From an uncultured Oscillospiraceae bacterium (lineage in GTDB: Bacteria; Bacillota; Clostridia; Oscillospirales; Acutalibacteraceae), in NCBI GenBank assembly GCA_910588935.1, contig CAJUSM010000078.1:3989-9482 (forward strand): 5,494 nucleotides of DNA. Reading direction: 5' to 3'. The first letter of the stretch is position 1. Each line of letters opens with the position of its first letter. The notes under the pieces were generated by a model. The model saw only the letters and a list, made by a program, of their open reading frames with translations, was not told the origin of the DNA and did no database searches. A program made the position numbers and the translations under genes. This document shows positions 1 to 5,032 of the stretch, piece after piece.

Positions 1-30
1 CTATGTTTGTCCCCATAAGGAGGCACAGCG

Positions 31-801
31 ATGGAGTCCCACTGGGAACCCTTAGGCCCAAACCTAAAGGTGCTTGTCAGCCCCAACCACAGCTTTAACA
101 CAGATACCCTGCTTTTAGCCCATTTTTCCATGCCCGCGGCTGGCCAGCGCTGCGCAGACCTGGGAACCGGCTGCGGCACAATCCCCCTGCTCTGGTGTGG
201 CCGCGGCTGTCCCCGGCAGGTGTTGGCCCTAGAGCTTCAGCAAGAGGGGGTTGGGCTGGCCAAACGGTCGGCAGAGGAAAACGGTTTTTCCCAAACCCTC
301 CAGGTGATTCAAGGCGACCTGCGGGAGTATAAGGCCCTGCTGCCCCACCAGGGCCTGGACCTTATGGCCTGCAATCCCCCTTACTTCCCTGGAGGATGGG
401 GAGCAAAGGGGAAGCACCCGGAGCGGGCCGCCGCCAGACACGAGGAGACCATGACCCTGGAGGACCTGTGCCAGGCGGCCCGGTTCTCTCTTACATTTGG
501 GGGCAGGCTCTGCTTTTGCTTGCCGGTAGAGCGGTTGGCGGAGGCTGCCGCCCTGTGCAGGGGCACGGGCCTGGAGCCCAAGCGGCTGCGGCTGGTTCAG
601 CTTCGGGAAGACCGGCCCCCTTACCTCTTTTTAATGGAATGCCGGCGGGGCGGGAAACCTGGTTTGGCAGGGGAGCCCACCTTGCTGCTGCGCCAGGAGG
701 ATGGAAACTGGTCAAGAGAAATGCGGGAAATTTATGGGGATTACCAAGAAGGGACCAAGAAGAACCCAGCGGCGAAAACGGCTGAAAAACCCTCATGTTA
801 A
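31..801 (+). CDS. trmN6: tRNA1(Val) A37 N6-methyltransferase, YabB/TrmN6 family
   Basis: This is a cytoplasmic SAM-dependent class I methyltransferase that in characterised relatives (E. coli YfiC/TrmN6) methylates N6 of adenine 37 in tRNA1(Val). The 256-residue length fits the family (about 245-250). Visible motifs in order: the family N-terminal FNTDTLLLAHF (22-32), SAM-binding motif I DLGTGCG (43-49), the motif II acidic residue E68, GD at 95-96, and the catalytic NPPY (115-118), typical of N6-adenine methyltransferases. The rest of the Rossmann fold follows, then a basic, Pro/Ala/Lys-rich tail (about 240-256) that looks disordered. The ATG is supported by AAGGAGG at 17-23 with 7-nt spacing. 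In B. subtilis the homologue yabB precedes yazA and yabC (rsmI); here rsmI is found about 1.4 kb downstream after unrelated genes. Family assignment is firm; the exact tRNA substrate is inferred from homology. Confidence 0.93.
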   Translation: MESHWEPLGPNLKVLVSPNHSFNTDTLLLAHFSMPAAGQRCADLGTGCGTIPLLWCGRGCPRQVLALELQQEGVGLAKRSAEENGFSQTLQVIQGDLREYKALLPHQGLDLMACNPPYFPGGWGAKGKHPERAAARHEETMTLEDLCQAARFSLTFGGRLCFCLPVERLAEAAALCRGTGLEPKRLRLVQLREDRPPYLFLMECRRGGKPGLAGEPTLLLRQEDGNWSREMREIYGDYQEGTKKNPAAKTAEKPSC

Positions 802-805
802 TTTG

Positions 806-822
806 CGTTGCTTGCGGCAACG
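806..822. repeat. 17-bp inverted repeat over the HTH-gene promoter, possible operator
   Basis: CGTTGC (806-811) and GCAACG (817-822) are perfect inverted copies around a 5-bp centre. They start just after the trmN6 stop and overlap the candidate -35 hexamer of the helix-turn-helix gene (812-817). A dyad of this size and position suits a dimeric XRE-type repressor controlling its own gene. It could instead be a weak hairpin at the end of the trmN6 transcript, but no T-run follows directly (the nearest is TTTT at 828-831). The repeat is seen; the operator role is inferred. Confidence 0.4.
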
Positions 823-840
823 GGCAGTTTTCGATACAAT
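812..840 (+). promoter_or_regulatory. candidate sigma-A-type promoter of the HTH gene
   Basis: TTGCGG (812-817, 3/6 match to TTGACA) is followed after a 17-bp spacer by TACAAT (835-840, 5/6 match to TATAAT). Transcription would start near 847, leaving a leader of about 30 nt before the ATG at 877. The -10 and spacing are good, the -35 is weak, which would fit a regulated or modest promoter. Confidence 0.5.
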
Positions 841-876
841 AATGGCAACAACTGAACAGAAAGAGGGTATCCCCGC

Positions 877-1386
877 ATGTTAAACGAAAACATAAAAGCT
901 AGGAGAAAAGCAAAGGGCCTTTCCCAAGAGGAACTTGCTGTTAAGCTGAATGTGGTGCGGCAAACCGTTTCTAAATGGGAGCAAGGGCTGTCGGTTCCCG
1001 ACTCGAATTTGCTGATTGCCCTATCAGAAGCCCTTGAAACGCCTGTGGCCACCTTGCTTGGGGAAACGGTTGCCGTGTGGCAAACCGATGACTTAAAAGT
1101 AATTTCTGAAAAGCTGGAAGTGATAAACCTGCAGCTTGCACAAAAGGAGACCAGAAGAAGGAAAACGCTTTTTTGGGGGCTGGTCTTGCTGTGTGGGGGA
1201 ATAGCGGTGGTTTTTGCGGTTTTAATGATACTAGAGAGCCCCTATTTGGGCTGGAATTTTACCGACCCGGAAACCGCGGTTGCCGGAACAGCTCTGCACG
1301 GGTTTGAATGGGTGTTTATAAGACTGGCTCCACTTGTCTTGGCGGGGGCGGTGGTTGGAATTGTTTTAATCAGGAAGAGGGAATAA
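877..1386 (+). CDS. XRE/Cro-type helix-turn-helix regulator with two C-terminal membrane segments
   Basis: A 169-residue protein with an N-terminal XRE-family DNA-binding domain (about 5-61). The recognition region reads LSQEELAVKLNVVRQTVSKW (15-34), followed by the usual E-x-G-x-S-x-P-D stretch and the L-LSEAL helix. Next comes a charged helical linker (about 71-96, ending RRRK), then two strongly hydrophobic segments, about 98-119 and 146-165, separated by a loop of roughly 26 residues and ending in RKRE. It is therefore probably a membrane-tethered regulator with its DNA-binding domain in the cytoplasm, a common architecture in Clostridia whose ligands are mostly unknown. The start is supported by GAGGG at 863-867 and by the HTH beginning at residue 5. 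It has its own probable promoter and dyad upstream and a strong terminator downstream, so it is likely monocistronic and possibly autoregulated. Its sequence is visibly AT-richer than trmN6. The target genes are unknown; the adjacent YdeI-family gene is a candidate by position only. Confidence 0.88.
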   Translation: MLNENIKARRKAKGLSQEELAVKLNVVRQTVSKWEQGLSVPDSNLLIALSEALETPVATLLGETVAVWQTDDLKVISEKLEVINLQLAQKETRRRKTLFWGLVLLCGGIAVVFAVLMILESPYLGWNFTDPETAVAGTALHGFEWVFIRLAPLVLAGAVVGIVLIRKRE

Positions 1387-1435
1387 GGCCGCGCCGCCTT
1401 TTAGGCGGGCTTCTGGCCTGTGGTTCCGGATTGCC

Positions 1436-1469
1436 GGGGGATTTCATCTTTGGATGGAATCCCCCTTTT
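1436..1469 (+). terminator. rho-independent terminator after the HTH gene
   Basis: GGGGGATTTCATC (1436-1448) pairs with GATGGAATCCCCC (1453-1465), a 13-bp stem with a single T-G wobble, closed by a 4-nt TTTG loop and followed directly by TTTT (1466-1469). This is a textbook intrinsic terminator. It lies about 50 bp after the HTH stop codon and separates that gene from the next promoter. Confidence 0.9.
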
Positions 1470-1489
1470 GATTGGGGCGCAAATGAGGC

Positions 1490-1518
1490 TTGAAAGCCGG
1501 TGGCGATGGTGGTATACT
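1490..1518 (+). promoter_or_regulatory. strong sigma-A-type promoter of the YdeI-family gene
   Basis: TTGAAA (1490-1495, 5/6) and TATACT (1513-1518, 5/6) are separated by exactly 17 bp. Transcription would start near 1525, giving a leader of about 45 nt. This is the best promoter match in the window. As no terminator is visible before rsmI or the sugar genes, it may also drive them. Confidence 0.75.
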
Positions 1519-1569
1519 TTGGTCATATCCAACGCGGCCCGCCGGTACGCGCGGGAGGGAGGAGCAAGG

Positions 1570-2130
1570 ATGAGCGAGATATTGGAATTTGCCAACAGGG
1601 AAGAATTTAGAAATTGGCTTTCTGAGCATTGCCGGTCCAGCCCGGGCGTTTGGCTTTTGTTTGGCAAGGCCGGCGGGCCAAACACCATAAAAGCAGGGGA
1701 GGCCCTGGAAGAGGCCCTGTGCTTTGGCTGGATTGATGGGGCAATGAAAAGCCTGGACAGTAAGGCCTACCAGAAGTATTTCTCTGTGCGCAGGGAAAAG
1801 AGCAAGTGGTCAAAGAAAAACAAGGAATTGGCCAAAAGCCTGGAAGAACAGGGGCTTATGACTGATTTTGGCAGAGAGAAAATAGAGGAAGCCAAAAAGA
1901 ATGGGCAGTGGGACGCTCCGGACCCGATGGCGGTGGGGGAAAAAGAAATTGCCATTGTGTCTGCACTGCTAAAAGGCCATGAGCCTGCTTACACAAACTT
2001 TCAAGCCATGCCTGTATCTGTAAGAAAAACCTACGCGCGGGCGTATTTTGACGCAAAAACAGACGCCGGAAGGGAAAAGCGCGTTGCCTGGATGTTGGAC
2101 AGGCTTCACAAGAATTTAAGGCCTATGTAA
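1570..2130 (+). CDS. YdeI/OmpD-associated family protein
   Basis: A 186-residue soluble protein of the YdeI/OmpD-associated family (OmdA-like), recognised from characteristic blocks: GVWLLFGKAG (26-35), EEALCFGWIDG (47-57), F-S-V-R-x-E-K-S-K-W-S-K-K-N (71-84), the L-x-E-Q-G-L-M stretch (91-97) and A-K-K-N-G-Q-W (108-114). A Lys/Arg-rich C-terminal part contains MPVSVRKTYA and a final basic helix. Members are sometimes labelled bacteriocin-protection proteins; the biochemical role is poorly known, and E. coli YdeI has been linked to stress and antimicrobial-peptide resistance. The reading frame stays open upstream to 1420, but the true start is 1570: it has AGGAG at 1560-1564 with 5-nt spacing, lies downstream of the predicted transcription start, and matches where family similarity begins. 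Composition is AT-richer than the flanking methyltransferase genes. Family assignment is confident; function is not. Confidence 0.86.
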   Translation: MSEILEFANREEFRNWLSEHCRSSPGVWLLFGKAGGPNTIKAGEALEEALCFGWIDGAMKSLDSKAYQKYFSVRREKSKWSKKNKELAKSLEEQGLMTDFGREKIEEAKKNGQWDAPDPMAVGEKEIAIVSALLKGHEPAYTNFQAMPVSVRKTYARAYFDAKTDAGREKRVAWMLDRLHKNLRPM

Positions 2131-2144
2131 CCGGAGGGCGCATT

Positions 2145-2207
2145 ATGGGCGAGAAAAATATAGCGGCCTCCCCTTTTGATATATGTTCTTTTTGGGAAAA
2201 GTTCTGA
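2145..2207 (+). CDS. possible 20-residue small ORF between the YdeI-family gene and rsmI
   Basis: An ATG at 2145 preceded by GGAGG (2133-2137, 7-nt spacing) opens a 20-codon frame ending in TGA at 2205-2207, 18 bp before the rsmI start. The peptide begins MGEKNIAASP and ends WEKF, with one cysteine. It has no signal peptide, membrane segment or recognised motif. The good ribosome binding site and snug placement suggest it is translated, either as a small peptide or as a leader that couples translation to rsmI. It could also be the stub of a decayed gene or chance. No clear promoter or hairpin is visible in 2131-2225. Confidence 0.35.
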   Translation: MGEKNIAASPFDICSFWEKF

Positions 2208-2225
2208 AATAAGGAAGGATGCAAA

Positions 2226-3107
2226 ATGCTGGAAAAAGGCGCGCTGTATGTAGTGGGCACCCCCATTGGCAATCTGGGAGATTTTTCCCCCCGGGGCAAG
2301 GAGGCGCTGGAGCAGGCGGATTTTATTGCGGCAGAGGATACCAGGGTAACCAGAGGCCTACTCACCCATTTTGGCATCCGCAAGCCCATGCTCAGCTATT
2401 TTGAGCACAACAAGCTGGACCGGGGGGAGACCATTCTGGCCCGGCTTCAGGCCGGAGAAACCTGCGCTTTGGTCTCCGACGCCGGTATGCCCGCGGTCTC
2501 CGACCCAGGGGAAACCCTAATTGCCGCTTGTGCCCAGCGGAATATTCCTGTGTATGTGGTGCCTGGGCCCACTGCCGCTATCTCCGCCTTGGCAATAAGC
2601 GGCCTGCCTACAGGCCGGTTTACCTTCGAGGGGTTTCTCTCGGTGAATAAACGCAGCCGCCGGGAGCACCTGGCCCAGGTGGCAGAGGAAACCAGAACCA
2701 TGATTTTTTACGAGGCCCCCCATAAGCTGCGCCGTACCCTTGCCGACTTTGAAGCCTGCTTTGGCGGCCAGCGCCAGGTTGCCGTAGTGCGGGAGCTCAC
2801 CAAGATTCATGAGGAGGTCTGGCGGACTACACTCCATGAAGCCGCGGCCCATTACCGGGAAAAAGAGCCCCGGGGAGAATATGTGCTTGTGGTTCAGGGC
2901 GCGGCTCAGCCAGCAGCGGAACAGGAGCCTTGTACCCTGGAGAGCGCGGTAGAAATGGCCCGGGAACTGGCAGAGACGGGCTGCTCGGCCAGCGAGGCGG
3001 CCAAGCGGGCGGCCAAGGCCACCGGGCAGCGCAAGGCGGAAATTTACCGGGAGCTAACCCAGAAGCAGGGAAAGGCTTTGCCTGCCAGTGTGTCCACCAT
3101 AAAATGA
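2226..3107 (+). CDS. rsmI: 16S rRNA (cytidine(1402)-2'-O)-methyltransferase RsmI
   Basis: RsmI uses SAM to 2'-O-methylate C1402 of 16S rRNA in the decoding centre of the small ribosomal subunit, acting with RsmH to give m4Cm1402. The 293-residue protein is full length (E. coli RsmI is 286). Tetrapyrrole-methylase-fold signatures are in order: LYVVGTPIGNLGD (7-19), AAEDTR (35-40), ALVSDAGMPAVSDPG (81-95), VPGPTAAISAL (112-122), SGLP (125-128) and FEGF (134-137). The YEAPHKL block and a conserved RELTK-HEE segment follow. A small helical domain about 240-280 (SASEAAKRAAKATGQRKAEI) matches the RsmI C-terminal HTH-like module. The start is set by AAGGAAGGA (2211-2219) with 6-nt spacing. An out-of-frame ATG overlaps the ribosome binding site at 2219. 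In relatives it closely follows yabB/trmN6; here two complete genes intervene. It appears to head a unit with the two sugar-metabolism genes that follow 21 bp later. Confidence 0.97.
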   Translation: MLEKGALYVVGTPIGNLGDFSPRGKEALEQADFIAAEDTRVTRGLLTHFGIRKPMLSYFEHNKLDRGETILARLQAGETCALVSDAGMPAVSDPGETLIAACAQRNIPVYVVPGPTAAISALAISGLPTGRFTFEGFLSVNKRSRREHLAQVAEETRTMIFYEAPHKLRRTLADFEACFGGQRQVAVVRELTKIHEEVWRTTLHEAAAHYREKEPRGEYVLVVQGAAQPAAEQEPCTLESAVEMARELAETGCSASEAAKRAAKATGQRKAEIYRELTQKQGKALPASVSTIK

Positions 3108-3128
3108 AAAGGCTTTGGAGGGTTTGCA

Positions 3129-4007
3129 ATGAATGAAATTAAAATAACCGGTTTTGCCGATGAAATCCACCCTAGTCTGGATGCCCAGCTGGAAGCTTTG
3201 CGGGAATTTGGGGTTTCTGCCCTGGAGCTTCGGGCTGCCGACGGGGTGAATGTATCAGACTTTACCCCCCAAAAGCTCCGGGAGGTAAAGGAAAAGCTGA
3301 ATGCCGCCGGGATTGCCGTGTCGGCCATTGGGTCGCCTATTGGCAAAATTTCCATTGAGGAGGAGTTTGGCGGCCATATGGAAAAACTGAAACGCACGCT
3401 GGAAATTCAAAGGGAGCTGGATGCCCCCTATCTGCGCATGTTCAGCTTTTATATCCCCCAGGGCCAGGACCCGGCCCTGTTTTCCGGCCAGGTGCTGGAA
3501 CGGCTAGGGGCAATGCGCCAGGAGGCGGAGCGCTGGGATGCTGTGCTGCTCCACGAAAATGAAAAAGGGATTTTTGGCGATACAGCTCCCCGCTGCCTAG
3601 AGCTGATGGAGGCCTTGGCCGGGGAGCATTTTCAGGCGGTGTTCGATTTTGCCAATTTTGTTGAGGTGGGCCAGCCCACGCTGGAGGCCTTTGGCCTGTT
3701 GCGTCCCTATATCCGCTATATCCATATAAAGGACTGCACCGCTGGCAAAAAGATTGTTCCTGCCGGGCAGGGAGAAGGGCATGTAGAGGAAATCCTCAGC
3801 CAGCTTTTCTGCTCTGGGTGGCGGGGCTATCTTTCCCTAGAGCCCCATCTGGTAGACTTTGCCGGCCTGGCGGCCCTAGAAAGGGACCCGGCCAAGCGGG
3901 AAGGAAATATGGACGGCAAGACTGCCTGGGCCCTGGCCTTGGCGGCACTGAGAGGAATTTTAGCTGGTATTCCAACCACTGCCGGCGCTGGGGAGGAAGA
4001 GCTATGA
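3129..4007 (+). CDS. sugar phosphate isomerase/epimerase family protein (xylose-isomerase-like TIM barrel)
   Basis: A 292-residue cytoplasmic protein of the AP-endonuclease-2/xylose-isomerase-like TIM-barrel superfamily, which includes IolE, IolI, hydroxypyruvate isomerase, tagatose and psicose epimerases and glycoside-cleaving DgpC-type enzymes. It starts with a barrel strand (KITGFADEI, 5-13) and has ALELR (31-35). Putative divalent-metal ligands fall in the expected strand-end motifs: HENEKG with E143, FDFANF with D173, YIHIKD with H199 and SLEPH with E238. These make an active metal-dependent isomerase, epimerase or lyase likely. The last roughly 45 residues (from DFAGLAAL) contain a helical cap and an Ala/Gly-rich tail. 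TGGAGGG (3116-3122) with 6-nt spacing defines the start. Its stop overlaps the start of the following oxidoreductase, so the two are probably made together and share a pathway. The substrate cannot be told from sequence. Confidence 0.9.
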   Translation: MNEIKITGFADEIHPSLDAQLEALREFGVSALELRAADGVNVSDFTPQKLREVKEKLNAAGIAVSAIGSPIGKISIEEEFGGHMEKLKRTLEIQRELDAPYLRMFSFYIPQGQDPALFSGQVLERLGAMRQEAERWDAVLLHENEKGIFGDTAPRCLELMEALAGEHFQAVFDFANFVEVGQPTLEAFGLLRPYIRYIHIKDCTAGKKIVPAGQGEGHVEEILSQLFCSGWRGYLSLEPHLVDFAGLAALERDPAKREGNMDGKTAWALALAALRGILAGIPTTAGAGEEEL

Positions 4008-5032
4008 GCAAGCTGAAATGCGGAATTGTGGGCTGCGGAGGGATTGCCCAGGTTCACGGCCACGCGCTCTCCCTCCAGGAATCTGCCCAACTGTTGGCCT
4101 TTGCGGATATAAAGCCAGAAAGGGCCCAGGCCATGGCTGCCCGGTTCGGCGGCCATGCCTACAATTCCTTAGAGGCCATGCTGGAGGCAGAGCGGCTGGA
4201 TGTCCTCCATATTTGCACCCCCCATTCCCTTCACCTGCCCATGGCGCAAAAGGCCGCCAAGCAGGGCGTCCATGTGTTTACCGAAAAGCCGCCGGTCATT
4301 TCCAGCCAGCAGTGGGAGGAATTCCAGGCCCTAGACCAGTTGGTCCAGGTGGGCATCTGCTTTCAAAACCGCTATAACCCCAGCGTGGCTTTTTGCCGGG
4401 AGCTGTTGGCGGAAGGGGGCCCAGGGAAAATTTTGGGAGCCAGAGCCTTTGTGACCTGGCGGAGAGAGGCGCCCTATTATACGGAAAGCGGCTGGCGGGG
4501 CCAGCTGGATACAGAAGGGGGCGGGGCGCTGATCAACCAGGCTATTCATACCCTAGACCTGATGGTACGGTTTATGGGTAGGCATTTGTCTGTGGGGGCC
4601 AATATGGACAACCACCATTTGCCCGGCATTATCCAGGTGGAGGATACCCTGGAGGCCGCTGTGGAGTTTCAGGGCGGCAGGGGGCTTTTCTTTGCTTCTA
4701 CCGCCTATTGCCAAGATGCCCCCATCCTGCTGGAGCTGGCCTGTGAGAACTGCACCCTGCGCATAGAGGGGGAAGAGGTTACCCAGCGCTGGAGGGATGG
4801 AAAAGTGGTCCGCCAGGATTTTAGCGCCCAGGGCCAGGGGCCTGGCAAAGCCTATTGGGGCAGCAGCCATGGGCGGTGTATTGCGGATTTTTACCGCTGC
4901 CTGCAAACCGGCCAGGCTTTTCTCAACAGCATTGCGGGGGTGGCGGATACAGTAGAGCTGATGTTGGATATCTATGCCGCGGCCCAAAGCGGGGGCGTGG
5001 TGCGGAGCGGGGACGAGGCGCTGCAAATGTAA
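4004..5032 (+). CDS. Gfo/Idh/MocA family NAD(P)-dependent oxidoreductase
   Basis: A 342-residue oxidoreductase of the Gfo/Idh/MocA family, which oxidises or reduces hydroxyl groups of sugars, inositols and related polyols. The N-terminal Rossmann domain has CGIVGCGGIAQVHGHAL (6-22) for dinucleotide binding and HICTPHSLH (69-77), then the conserved TEKPP (93-97) with catalytic-region K95. The C-terminal alpha/beta domain has GGGALINQAIHTLDL (172-186), with H182 the probable proton-transfer residue. The reading frame is open upstream to 3818, but 4004 is the start: GGGAGG (3991-3996) is 7 nt away, the Rossmann strand begins right after it, and it overlaps the stop of the isomerase gene (ATGA). 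The end is odd. After VVRSG the last residues (DEALQM) and the TAA lie in DNA that, read one frame over, continues the downstream IS1-type transposase. The natural C-terminus may therefore have been replaced, though all catalytic motifs are intact. Confidence 0.93.
   Translation: MSKLKCGIVGCGGIAQVHGHALSLQESAQLLAFADIKPERAQAMAARFGGHAYNSLEAMLEAERLDVLHICTPHSLHLPMAQKAAKQGVHVFTEKPPVISSQQWEEFQALDQLVQVGICFQNRYNPSVAFCRELLAEGGPGKILGARAFVTWRREAPYYTESGWRGQLDTEGGGALINQAIHTLDLMVRFMGRHLSVGANMDNHHLPGIIQVEDTLEAAVEFQGGRGLFFASTAYCQDAPILLELACENCTLRIEGEEVTQRWRDGKVVRQDFSAQGQGPGKAYWGSSHGRCIADFYRCLQTGQAFLNSIAGVADTVELMLDIYAAAQSGGVVRSGDEALQM

Noticed and set aside
1..18. Possible tail of an upstream gene (frame L-C-L-S-P then TAA at 16-18), which would overlap the trmN6 ribosome binding site.
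   Set aside because: Only five codons are visible, with no recognisable motif. In B. subtilis yabB lies downstream of yaaT and yabA, but this tail cannot be assigned.
396..785. 129-codon plus-strand ORF inside trmN6.
   Set aside because: It is an overlapping frame rich in Gly/Pro/Arg, typical of GC-rich shadows. The trmN6 frame carries all the motifs.
1394..1408. Short hairpin CCGCC-TTTTA-GGCGG just after the HTH stop codon.
   Set aside because: It has only a 5-bp stem and no following T-run. The much stronger terminator at 1436-1469 accounts for termination.
1420..1569. N-terminal extension of the YdeI-family frame beginning at ATG 1420.
   Set aside because: It spans the terminator and promoter, shows no family similarity and lacks a ribosome binding site. 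The start at 1570 has a strong one.
2176..2204. TTGATA as a -35 element for an rsmI promoter.
   Set aside because: The hexamer at 17-bp spacing is AAGTTC, which does not resemble a -10 box, and no better pair was found in 2131-2225.
3818..4003. 62-codon upstream extension of the oxidoreductase frame.
   Set aside because: It lies within the isomerase gene in another frame and is low-complexity Gly/Pro/Arg-rich. The Rossmann fold begins just after ATG 4004, which has its own ribosome binding site.
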